This document shows positions 7,802 to 15,067 of a stretch of DNA of 26,879 nt, piece after piece. The notes below the pieces were generated by a model. The model was not told where the DNA came from, ran no database searches, and worked only from the letters and a program-made list of their open reading frames with translations. Source of the DNA: a virus. The stretch is from IMG/VR virus record IMGVR_UViG_3300023116_004122, positions 1-26,879 of that record. One strand, written 5' to 3'. Positions within the stretch are counted from its first letter, which is position 1; the number at the start of each line of letters is the position of its first letter. A program made the position numbers and the translations under genes.

Positions 7802-8637
7802 TTAATAAAATCCCTCAGTTGTTCTTGGTTCTGAATAATGTACTCTGGGAAAGAGTCATCAATTGGAACTACCTTTGGTTTATATAGATAATCTCTACCA
7901 AAGGGATCTACACCCTGCTCAATTCTTGCCTCCATAGTATCACGGAATTGCTTCAGGTTATTTTCTTGATGCTCATACGCATCCATTTTAGCACGAACTG
8001 TATCGGCATCACCAAAGAAACTCCAGTGCCAACTACCATCAAGAATTCTCCATGCTTTTTCATGAGACTGGCGGAGTTTATCGATGCTCATTGTTTTCAA
8101 TGTCTTCATCGTACACGCTCTAGTTCCCATCCATTCCTTTTCACATAGAAGATTTAGATAGTAATAATAAACTGGACCCACCAAAACATAATGACAATCA
8201 GGATTAAACCACTTATCAATTGCTTCTAACGCTAAAGGATTGGCAATTTCATCAGCGTCACTGGTTAAAATGATATCATCATCGTCTGCTTTATCTAATA
8301 GAGCGTAAATTGCACTATCTTTATGGAAGCAAGCACGCTGGTAGTGGAGTGGAAGTTTGTAGATATCGTCTTCCTTCATACTCCTATGATATGGAACACC
8401 TTCCCAATACTTTTCTAGTGTCTGATTGCTATCTTCGGTGACATGATGAATAATTTTATGTTCCCACTTTTTAAATCTCTCACGATTTTCTGCAAAGTAA
8501 AGTGGTTTTGGTTTACCAGTGAAGGTAATGTTTGCTTCGTTAATAACAAAATAATCTACTGTGTCACCAAGGATATTCATCCTCAGTTCCAGTAGATCTA
8601 GTTCATTGAAAAAAGTAAAAACATCATAAATTTTCAT
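7798..8637 (-). CDS. GT17-type glycosyltransferase (MGAT3-like)
   Basis: From ATG 8637 the 279-residue protein starts MKIYDVFTFFNELDLLELR, the typical GT17 opening, followed by YFVINEANITFTGKPKPLYF (29-48) and a DxD-type SDADE (126-130). GT17 includes beta-1,4-N-acetylglucosaminyltransferases. The start is supported by GGAG about nine bases upstream and by the fact that the longer reading frame to 8691 lies within the upstream gene. The two genes are separated by one base. A GlcNAc donor is family-based inference. Confidence 0.85.
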   Translation of the reverse strand: MKIYDVFTFFNELDLLELRMNILGDTVDYFVINEANITFTGKPKPLYFAENRERFKKWEHKIIHHVTEDSNQTLEKYWEGVPYHRSMKEDDIYKLPLHYQRACFHKDSAIYALLDKADDDDIILTSDADEIANPLALEAIDKWFNPDCHYVLVGPVYYYYLNLLCEKEWMGTRACTMKTLKTMSIDKLRQSHEKAWRILDGSWHWSFFGDADTVRAKMDAYEHQENNLKQFRDTMEARIEQGVDPFGRDYLYKPKVVPIDDSFPEYIIQNQEQLRDFIK

Positions 8638-8638
8638 T

Positions 8639-9415
8639 TCACATCTCCAAAACCATTTGACGTTGATAATCAGTGTTGTTCCATTCACCAACCTTAAGGT
8701 ATTTCATGGGCAACTCATACAGGGCAATATCTATTCCAGTTCCTAGCAGCATTTTATAGTTTAGATGCTCCGTGATATGAAGATCAGTACACCAAAACTG
8801 TTTAATGTTGGAACTACAAAGAGCAGCAGCAACACCAAATGTACCAACACCAGAATTCGCAAGGTGTTTTGCCGACATCAACGTGGCAAAATCCTCCTCA
8901 ACAGAAGAAGACTGAATCCTTACTTTAGGGTTTACTTCAAGCACATCGATGATTGGATTGTGCGTATCAGGTTCCGTAACAACAATGGCCTTTTCAAATT
9001 GGTCAATGAGGTGGTTATAAAAACTAAGAGGATTAGGAGTATATTGACTAGGGTTAACCACCCCTTTGTCAAAAACATCTCCACTACGAATATGAATGAC
9101 AATAGTGTCATCCCCAAGAGGAGTTCTTTGCGGGATGTTGAGATTGGGTGCAATATACTCCTTACACACCCGCCGCATATTTTGATAGATGTAATCCACA
9201 GGAAGATTAACCTCTTTATAAGGTCCTTCCCAATAGAACCACTTCGATACGTAACTTGCCGAACCCTTCCCAAAAGTGTTGGTGTGTTTTTTAATGAGAT
9301 CATGATCTAGTGTTTGTTGAAAGGAGGACTCAAGTGCCTCAGCAACCATGTTGCCTACAGCACATTGTTGAATATTGTTCCCCAGTCTACCATACCAATG
9401 TGAGATTTGTATCAT
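8639..9415 (-). CDS. Fucosyltransferase-like glycosyltransferase
   Basis: The 258-residue protein carries YGRLGNNIQQ (8-17) near the N terminus and VIHIRSGDVF (106-115), the two donor-site landmarks of the GT11/GT23/O-fucosyltransferase superfamily (GRLGNQ and HIRRGD), plus SAKHLANSGVGTFGVAAALC as the C-terminal loop. It differs from the GT11 gene at 2747-3529 (HIRSGD instead of HVRRGD) and is not a recent duplicate. It overlaps the FkbM-like gene by 4 bases. Confidence 0.75.
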   Translation of the reverse strand: MIQISHWYGRLGNNIQQCAVGNMVAEALESSFQQTLDHDLIKKHTNTFGKGSASYVSKWFYWEGPYKEVNLPVDYIYQNMRRVCKEYIAPNLNIPQRTPLGDDTIVIHIRSGDVFDKGVVNPSQYTPNPLSFYNHLIDQFEKAIVVTEPDTHNPIIDVLEVNPKVRIQSSSVEEDFATLMSAKHLANSGVGTFGVAAALCSSNIKQFWCTDLHITEHLNYKMLLGTGIDIALYELPMKYLKVGEWNNTDYQRQMVLEM

Positions 9416-10089
9416 GCGTTTTTAATAAAAAGGTGCCGTGCTTCTGCTTCATTTGTGTGGAAGGGTAACCACACTTCTTCGGGCACAATCTCAGGATCAA
9501 CCCACCAATCTTCGTAAGGATTAGAACCGTTACAAACATTACTTGCAACTAGTTGATATCCACGCTCTGTTAGGTATGCCCTTTGCTTTTCTCTAGGTAT
9601 AGGACCATCCTTGTATACATCAGTCTCATAGGTGATGACGGAGAACCTATACTCTTCAGGTAGATTTACCAATGCTTTGTAGGTTGTCTCTGCAGGTTCG
9701 CAATCGATAGAGGCATAGTCAAATCTATTGCTACGCCAGCGTTGTTGCTTGACTGCCTCTTTCCAATCAAAGGTAGTTGCGTCTGCTTCATAACAGGGAT
9801 TTAGACGCTGTGCATTAAATTTTTCTACCATTTCAGGAAGGATCTCAATAGAAATTCCTTTCCAACCAAGAGACTCCAACAATGCTGTGTTGCTAAGGAG
9901 TTGTGGTTCATTAGATCCAATCTCAAGGTATCTTCCATTCAACTTACCACGAAGCATGGTAAGAACAAAAAGGTCCTGGTATGCCTGAGAAAAGTTGCCA
10001 GTTACCTTAGCAGAATTAGGGAAATCATGAATCAATTCGTCATGAATTCCAGAATTAGGCCAGGGGCGATATCTAGAATTAACAGTCAT
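9412..10089 (-). CDS. FkbM-type methyltransferase-like protein (copy 2)
   Basis: The 225-residue product has SQAYQDLFVL (34-43), YLEIGSNEP (54-62), NTALLESLGWKGISIEI (67-83) and a C-terminal YRFSVITYE...NGSNPYEDWWVDPEIVP. These are FkbM/Methyltransf_21 features and align along the whole length with the product at 4235-4909. The SAM motif is more canonical here (GSNEP) than in copy 1 (GGAVP). The start is at 10089, five bases after the epimerase stop, one of the few places in the operon without an overlap. Confidence 0.8.
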   Translation of the reverse strand: MTVNSRYRPWPNSGIHDELIHDFPNSAKVTGNFSQAYQDLFVLTMLRGKLNGRYLEIGSNEPQLLSNTALLESLGWKGISIEILPEMVEKFNAQRLNPCYEADATTFDWKEAVKQQRWRSNRFDYASIDCEPAETTYKALVNLPEEYRFSVITYETDVYKDGPIPREKQRAYLTERGYQLVASNVCNGSNPYEDWWVDPEIVPEEVWLPFHTNEAEARHLFIKNA

Positions 10090-10094
10090 GATTT

Positions 10095-11153
10095 TTATTC
10101 TGCGTAGATTTTTTTAGAGATTTGCCAGTTAATCCATTCGTAAGTCTTACGAATGCCTTCTTCCAGAGTTTGCTGATAGTCCCAACCCAACTTTTCGCGT
10201 ATCAAATCGTTATTAGAGTTACGACCACGGACACCAAGAGGACCATCAATATGAATCTTAGAAACTTCCTTGCCAGCAACTTTAGCAACAGTGTCTACCA
10301 GTTGATTAATGGAGACCATCTCTTCAGAACCAATATTAACAGGTCCGATGAAGTTGCTATCCATTAGTCGTCTAGTCGCTTCAATGCATTCGTCAACGAA
10401 CAAGAAGGAACGAGTTTGTAGACCGTCTCCCCACACCTCGATTGCTCCACCTTCCTGTGGGAGGTAAGCGACTTTACGGCAGATTGCAGCTGGCGCTTTC
10501 TCTCTTCCACCGTCCCAGGTTCCTTCAGGACCAAAGATATTGTGGTAACGAGCAATGCGAACAGGGATGCCATGATTACGGTTGTAAGCAAGGTAAAGTC
10601 TCTCGGAGAAGAGTTTTTCCCACCCGTACTCGCTATCAGGATTAGCGGGGTATGCAGATTCTTCACGGCAATCAGGGTTATCAGGATCCAATTGATTATA
10701 CTCGGGATACATGCAAGCAGAACCCGAATAGAAAATCTTGGTAACGTTCTTACCCTTTTCTTCATTCATCAACCGCTGCTTTTCAAGCACGTTTAGGTTG
10801 ATTGTGACTGAGTTCTGCATGATCTCAGCATCGTTTTCACCCGTAAAGACGAAACCAGCACCACCCATGTCGGCAGCGAACTGATAGATCTCATCAAAAC
10901 ACTGGATGTAACGATAAGGAACTTCGTGATAGAAGTTTCCTTGCGTACCTTTCCATTGAAGAACACGTTTTACAAACCCAGGATCCCTAAGGTCTCCTAG
11001 AACAAATTCATCTGCTTCAGTCTTTGTGAATTCTGGACGTTTAAGGTCAACACCACGAACCCAATATCCTTCTGATTTAAGTCGTTTAACCATGTGACTT
11101 CCAATGAAACCACCTGCACCGAGAACTAGTGCTTTCTTCTGATACTGTGTCAT
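10095..11153 (-). CDS. GDP-mannose 3,5-epimerase
   Basis: This 352-residue extended SDR matches GDP-mannose 3,5-epimerase along its length. It has the NAD-binding GAGGFIGS (12-19), FYSGSACMYPEY (141-152) with the acid/base Cys147, YGWEK (Tyr176, Lys180), the family-specific GGREKAPAA (215-223, Lys219), WGDGLQTRSFLFVDE and VRGRNSNN. The enzyme converts GDP-D-mannose to GDP-L-galactose (and GDP-L-gulose). With the mannose-6-phosphate isomerase-type cupin upstream it defines a GDP-mannose branch, which could feed the GT10/GT11-type transferases. The start overlaps the RfbH-like gene by 4 bases. Confidence 0.92.
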   Translation of the reverse strand: MTQYQKKALVLGAGGFIGSHMVKRLKSEGYWVRGVDLKRPEFTKTEADEFVLGDLRDPGFVKRVLQWKGTQGNFYHEVPYRYIQCFDEIYQFAADMGGAGFVFTGENDAEIMQNSVTINLNVLEKQRLMNEEKGKNVTKIFYSGSACMYPEYNQLDPDNPDCREESAYPANPDSEYGWEKLFSERLYLAYNRNHGIPVRIARYHNIFGPEGTWDGGREKAPAAICRKVAYLPQEGGAIEVWGDGLQTRSFLFVDECIEATRRLMDSNFIGPVNIGSEEMVSINQLVDTVAKVAGKEVSKIHIDGPLGVRGRNSNNDLIREKLGWDYQQTLEEGIRKTYEWINWQISKKIYAE

Positions 11154-12481
11154 ACCGAATGATGGAAAAGATTTTCTTGGGTATATTTTACAACAACCTC
11201 TTCTATGTAGTCAAGCATCGGTTCTGTAATAACAGGAGAGCAACCAATAAAGAATACGTTGTTGAGCACCTTAGATGCGTTTGGATAGTTAGATGCTGGT
11301 TCAATATGCCTATACCCAGGATGCATCAATAGATTACCAGCAAAATAATTTCTAGTCTGGATGTTATTGTCTTCTAAATACTTAACAAGATGATGTTTAT
11401 TTGCTGATACAGGACCATCTTCACAGACAATCGGTACACCAAACCAAGAAGTCTCTGCATGTTCTTTCTCTTCAACAACCCTGACACCAGGGATCTTAGA
11501 AAAGATCTCATGGAGTCTTGCTTTGTTGAAACGACGGATACGATGTATCTCGTCTTGCTTAGTCAGTTGCACCAACCCGATAGACCCTTGCAAGTCAGCA
11601 GGTTTGAGGTTGTATCCCTGAACGCCGAAGACATACTTATGGTCAACCTGTTGGTCATACCCTTTCAACCAGTGGTCGAATCGGTTGCCACAAACGCCAT
11701 TGGGCAATTTGTTTTGGGATCCTACACAATAGCACCCTCTGCCCCACCAAGCATAAGATCTAGCGATCTGTACGATCTCTTCAATGTTAGAGGACACCAT
11801 ACCACCTTCGATCGTACTGATATGATGCGCTGGGTAGAACGAACAAGACGCTGCGACGGCGTGTTTGGTAAGCAGATTACCACGCCAGCGACTTCCAAGG
11901 GAATCACAATTGTCCGCAATGTAGTGGATATTATAAGAATCAAGAATCTCAAAAAACTCATCAAAGTCATAGGGATTTCCCAAGACGGGTGATGAAAATA
12001 CAGCACGAGTCTTTGTAGTAATTTTAGACCTAATCTGATCTAGATTCCAGTTAAGGTCATCATAATTGATATCTACAAATACTGGTTTTAGATTGTTTTG
12101 TAGAATGGGGTTAATTGTAGTTGGAAAACCACAAACACAAACAATAATTTCATCACCATCTACCCATCCAAAATACTTCTTGAGTGCTGCAATCATCACC
12201 AAGTTCGCTGAGGAACCTGAGTTGACCATCACAGAATGACCAAACTCAAACTGCTTAGAGAACGCTCGTTCAAACTTATTAACTTCTTCTCCAGCAGGCA
12301 ACCATTTACCCTGCAAAAGAGTCGTGATCGCAGCAGTTGGTTCTTGGTTATCCCAATAAGGACCAGAATAATAAATCGGTTGACCAGGTTCCCAATTCTT
12401 GTTCGCAAGATAAGGAAATAGATGTTCACCTTCCTGTTCTAGGTTAGTGATAAAGTCAGATACTTTACTGCTTAGAGACAT
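11150..12481 (-). CDS. rfbH: RfbH/DdhC (E1)-type 4-keto-6-deoxyhexose 3-dehydratase
   Basis: The 443-residue protein belongs to the DegT/DnrJ/EryC1/StrS PLP family, with SGSSAN (88-93) and GFPTTINP (118-125). At the PLP site it reads FYPAHH (215-220), so the Schiff-base lysine is replaced by His220, the hallmark of E1 (RfbH) and ColD dehydratases. Cys192-X57-Cys250-X1-Cys252-X11-Cys264 matches the C-X57-C-X-C-X7-C cluster of E1 except for a longer last gap. This favours a 2Fe-2S E1 enzyme over ColD, which lacks the cluster. E1 removes the 3-hydroxyl of CDP-4-keto-6-deoxyglucose in 3,6-dideoxyhexose synthesis and needs an E3 reductase, which is not seen here. Confidence 0.88.
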   Translation of the reverse strand: MSLSSKVSDFITNLEQEGEHLFPYLANKNWEPGQPIYYSGPYWDNQEPTAAITTLLQGKWLPAGEEVNKFERAFSKQFEFGHSVMVNSGSSANLVMIAALKKYFGWVDGDEIIVCVCGFPTTINPILQNNLKPVFVDINYDDLNWNLDQIRSKITTKTRAVFSSPVLGNPYDFDEFFEILDSYNIHYIADNCDSLGSRWRGNLLTKHAVAASCSFYPAHHISTIEGGMVSSNIEEIVQIARSYAWWGRGCYCVGSQNKLPNGVCGNRFDHWLKGYDQQVDHKYVFGVQGYNLKPADLQGSIGLVQLTKQDEIHRIRRFNKARLHEIFSKIPGVRVVEEKEHAETSWFGVPIVCEDGPVSANKHHLVKYLEDNNIQTRNYFAGNLLMHPGYRHIEPASNYPNASKVLNNVFFIGCSPVITEPMLDYIEEVVVKYTQENLFHHSV

Positions 12482-13287
12482 AGATCTTTTACAATGAATT
12501 CTAAATCGAGATGTTGTTCAAACCCAAGTGATTGAAGTTTTTTAGTGTCCATCCAGAAATTCTGGCATTGGACAGTTTTGTGAAACTCGGGAGGATCGAT
12601 GCTCACTACCTTACCCTCCGACTGTATATAGTGGTTGGCAAGAGAGATGATTTCTGATACTGTAGTCGGTTTACCAGATCCGATATTATAAATCTCGTTC
12701 AAGTTGCCTTTGTCTAGTACAAGTTTAATCGCTCTACAAACATCCTGAACATGCATTATATCACGACAATGATTACCGTGATCATACAGTTTGATATCAT
12801 GACCCACTTTAAGTTCGTTAATCATCCAAGTGATTGCGTTCTTTTGGCGGGTAGCATTTTTGTCTCCTGCGCCTAAGACATTACATAAGCGCAGGATACG
12901 ATATTTCATACCATAAGTATCAGCAAAAGACCTAATTAAATCTTCAGCACACTTTTTGGTAATAGAATAGAACCCAGTAGGATCACATCTAGAATCTTCT
13001 TTCGCTGGCATGTAGGGTGTTTTACCGTACACAAACCAAGAAGAGATGAAGTTGAATGTAATGTCCTCTGAACGACAGTAGTCCAGAACCTCACAAAGGA
13101 CTTTTAGATTAGTATCTACATCCTTAGTAATCTGATCATGAACGTGATAGTTGTGCGTTGTAGAAATGAAATACAGGATCTCCTTGTGTCTTGGATACCT
13201 GTCAAATTTCTGTTGAATGTCAACAATCTCTGGATACATTTTGGCAAACTTTCCACCAACAAATCCAGGACCATAAAGTGAAATCAT
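12472..13287 (-). CDS. NAD(P)-dependent SDR, possibly 4-keto reductase of a dideoxysugar
   Basis: From ATG 13287 the 271-residue protein starts in a Rossmann motif, SLYGPGFVGG (3-12), and has ISSWFVYG (81-88) and the catalytic YSITK (107-111), a short extended SDR. The start forms an ATGA overlap with the 4,6-dehydratase stop; the in-frame codons up to 13302 lie inside that gene. Lying between a 4,6-dehydratase-like gene and an RfbH/E1-like gene, it has the position and size of abequose or paratose synthase (RfbJ/Prt type). That specific role is inference; it could instead be an epimerase. Confidence 0.78.
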   Translation of the reverse strand: MISLYGPGFVGGKFAKMYPEIVDIQQKFDRYPRHKEILYFISTTHNYHVHDQITKDVDTNLKVLCEVLDYCRSEDITFNFISSWFVYGKTPYMPAKEDSRCDPTGFYSITKKCAEDLIRSFADTYGMKYRILRLCNVLGAGDKNATRQKNAITWMINELKVGHDIKLYDHGNHCRDIMHVQDVCRAIKLVLDKGNLNEIYNIGSGKPTTVSEIISLANHYIQSEGKVVSIDPPEFHKTVQCQNFWMDTKKLQSLGFEQHLDLEFIVKDLCL

Positions 13288-14216
13288 TGCTTCAAGTACC
13301 AATCAACTGTCATTTCTAATGCTGAGTCAAAACTCATATGAGGAATCCAACCAGTCCTCTGGGTAAGTTTATCATAACTCATACCATAACGCTTGTCTTG
13401 CCCTGGACGACTGTTAGAAACCCCAATCAATGAATGGGGTTTATCAAGAATATCTAGAATTTTTTTAGTAACTTCAATATTCTGCAGTTCACATCCACCA
13501 CCAATATTGAAGTTATCATTTAAAATCCGTTGTTCTTCAATCGTCCAGATAGCACGACAATGATCATGAACATACAACCAGTCACGAATTTGATGTCCGC
13601 CGCCGTACATGTATGTCACTCTATCATGCAAAGCATTGTCAACCACCTTTGGGATCAACTTTTCTTTATGCTGATGAGGTCCATAGTTATTACTGCAGTT
13701 GGTAATAACGTATGGAAGACCGTATGTGTTATGCCATGTTTTAACGTAATGGTCTGATGCTGCTTTACTGGCACTATAAGGATTTCTTGGATCATAAGGA
13801 GTATCTTCAGTGAAAAGATTCTCATCATCATATTCAAGAGATCCATAAACTTCATCGGTAGAAATATGATGAAATTTATGAAGGTCGATTGCAACTGAGG
13901 CATTCAACAAGTTAATAGTACCAACTACATTAGATTCCAAGAAGGGTCGATAGTTCGTAATAGAATTATCGACATGACTCTCGGCAGCAAAATGAAAAAC
14001 CTTTCTGGGTTTATACTTGTGGAAGATGTGGTCCACATGCTGTTCATTTGTAATATCACACCAGACAAATTCAAACTGAGAATCTTGAGGAATGAACCTC
14101 ATGTCTGCAGCATAAGTTAGATTGTCCAGTACAATGACTTTTTCATTGGTAACCTTCCGCATATAATGCAGAAAATTACTACCAATAAATCCTGCACCAC
14201 CAGTTACCAAATACAT
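13284..14216 (-). CDS. rmlB: dTDP-glucose 4,6-dehydratase-like SDR
   Basis: The 310-residue protein has GGAGFIGS (6-13), VIVLDNLTYAADM (27-39), HFAAESHVDNSI (75-86), STDEVYG (119-125), YSASK (147-151) and GGHQIRDWLYVHDHCRA, all RmlB signatures. The enzyme makes dTDP-4-keto-6-deoxyglucose, the entry to most deoxysugars. It is about 40-50 residues shorter than typical RmlB. The RfbH-like enzyme two genes downstream usually takes a CDP-linked substrate, so the true nucleotide may differ from the family label. No RmlA, C or D is in the window. Confidence 0.88.
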   Translation of the reverse strand: MYLVTGGAGFIGSNFLHYMRKVTNEKVIVLDNLTYAADMRFIPQDSQFEFVWCDITNEQHVDHIFHKYKPRKVFHFAAESHVDNSITNYRPFLESNVVGTINLLNASVAIDLHKFHHISTDEVYGSLEYDDENLFTEDTPYDPRNPYSASKAASDHYVKTWHNTYGLPYVITNCSNNYGPHQHKEKLIPKVVDNALHDRVTYMYGGGHQIRDWLYVHDHCRAIWTIEEQRILNDNFNIGGGCELQNIEVTKKILDILDKPHSLIGVSNSRPGQDKRYGMSYDKLTQRTGWIPHMSFDSALEMTVDWYLKQ

Positions 14217-14581
14217 TATTCTGTGTCTTGAGAATCTACTCTTCCATAATCATCTTCTAGTCGTATAATGTCGTCTTCACGACATTCACCGAACTGCACT
14301 TCAATAAACATTACTCCATTATCACCAGCAGTAATGCGGTGACGTGAACCAAGTGGAATAAAGAAGTGTTTACCAGGATAAATTTGCTCTTCATAGTTGT
14401 TGACAAGTGCAAGAGCACTGCCCTCAACTACCACCCAGTGTTCTGAGCGGTGATTATGGTATTGAAGAGAAAACCTGGAGTTAGGATTTACAAAAATACG
14501 CTTTACTTTATATTCATCGCCCTGTTCGATGGTTTCGTACCATCCCCAAGGTCGATCTCTACGCACGCATTTGCAAAACAT
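14216..14581 (-). CDS. Mannose-6-phosphate isomerase type II cupin (ManC C-terminal type)
   Basis: This 121-residue single-domain cupin has RPWGWYETIEQGDEYKVKRI (10-29), the metal site YHNHRSEHWVV (H42, H44, E47/H48) with distal His81, and a C-terminal IEVQFGEC...DIIRLEDDYGR. It corresponds to the isomerase domain at the C terminus of bifunctional ManC/AlgA, without the GDP-mannose pyrophosphorylase part. It would convert fructose-6-P to mannose-6-P, the start of the GDP-mannose branch. It is the first gene of the sugar operon, and its AGAGGG ribosome site can pair with CCCT just upstream. Its start is ATG 14581. Confidence 0.87.
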   Translation of the reverse strand: MFCKCVRRDRPWGWYETIEQGDEYKVKRIFVNPNSRFSLQYHNHRSEHWVVVEGSALALVNNYEEQIYPGKHFFIPLGSRHRITAGDNGVMFIEVQFGECREDDIIRLEDDYGRVDSQDTE

Positions 14582-14796
14582 GTTCCCTCTAGGGTTAGGT
14601 TGTCAGGCTCGCCAAGTTATTTTTTTGACTGGGTAATAACTAAGTCCCAGGCGGGGTTGACCCCATCCGCACCACCTTGTTTTAGGAACAAGGAAACCAG
14701 AGGGTCATAGTGACTCCACCACTTAGTTTTAGGAACTAAGAAACCCAGGGGTCCTAAGACCATCCCGACCAGGGCGTTTTTAAAGTCTTCCCGTGA
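14582..14796 (-). promoter_or_regulatory. Structured leader of the sugar operon with tandem hairpins
   Basis: This gene-free stretch is dense in inverted repeats. Two tandem units share the loop CCTAA (minus strand) and 7-bp stems that differ but stay paired: CTTAGTT/AACTAAG (14722-14740) and CCTTGTT/AACAAGG (14675-14693). The second unit is also closed by GACCC...GGGTC. A TTAGG at 14751-14757 could pair with a hairpin loop as a pseudoknot. Further down come CTGGG...CCCAG, GTTATT...AATAAC and CCCT-AG-AGGG covering the Shine-Dalgarno of the cupin gene. The wcaG RNA motif is reported upstream of exopolysaccharide genes in cyanobacteria and cyanophages; identity with it is untested. Confidence 0.6.
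14672..14754 (-). repeat. Two imperfect direct repeats, each a 7-bp hairpin with the same loop
   Basis: Two copies about 46 bases apart share the flanks (GGTTTC before, GTGGTG after, minus strand) and the loop CCTAA. Each 7-bp stem is perfect although the two stems differ in sequence. This compensated difference points to selection for RNA structure, not just duplicated DNA. Confidence 0.7.
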
Positions 14797-15012
14797 CTAT
14801 GCAACCTCAATAGACTCAAAATCACGAACAAGGCAGTCCATAAGAATGTCATAATCATCAAGTGGGTCACCTGAAAATACCACTCCTTCATTCTCGTAGT
14901 ACCGACGAACCTTTTTGTAAAGTTTCGGATTCTTCACGTCAAGGAAAATTTCGCCATCAGAGGCACTGCGAAGCATTTGAAGGTCTTTCTTGAACTTAGT
15001 TGTGAGTGTCAT
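14797..15012 (-). CDS. Small hypothetical protein (71 aa)
   Basis: The ORF has ATG at 15012 and stops at 14797, just before the structured leader. The protein is soluble and of mixed charge, with a basic first third (TKFKKDLQMLR), a middle KLYKKVRRYYENEG and an acidic C terminus (DDYDILMDCLVRDFESIEV). I recognise no domain. A sigma-type promoter (15063-15035) lies just upstream, so this gene may be first in the transcript that continues into the leader and the sugar operon. Confidence 0.75.
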   Translation of the reverse strand: MTLTTKFKKDLQMLRSASDGEIFLDVKNPKLYKKVRRYYENEGVVFSGDPLDDYDILMDCLVRDFESIEVA

Positions 15013-15034
15013 TTGTTTGAGTGTTGACCCATCT

Positions 15035-15063
15035 AGTCTATCAGACTATGAAATTTTAGTCAA
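15035..15063 (-). promoter_or_regulatory. Possible sigma70-type promoter
   Basis: TTGACT (15063-15058) and TAGACT (15040-15035) on the minus strand are separated by 17 bases. The match is weaker than for the tRNA promoters. A start near 15028 would give a very short leader for the gene beginning at 15012 and could supply the downstream leader and sugar operon. Confidence 0.45.
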
Positions 15064-15067
15064 GTGG

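Noticed and set aside
8765-9310. 181-codon plus-strand open frame
   Set aside because: It is antisense to the fucosyltransferase-like gene, which fits the operon and its family motifs.
11459-11992. 177-codon plus-strand open frame
   Set aside because: It is antisense to the RfbH-type gene, whose full protein matches its family; the plus-strand product has no recognisable features.
14672-14754. CRISPR-like repeat pair
   Set aside because: There are only two imperfect copies, spaced closely, with differing stems and no Cas genes; they behave as an RNA leader.
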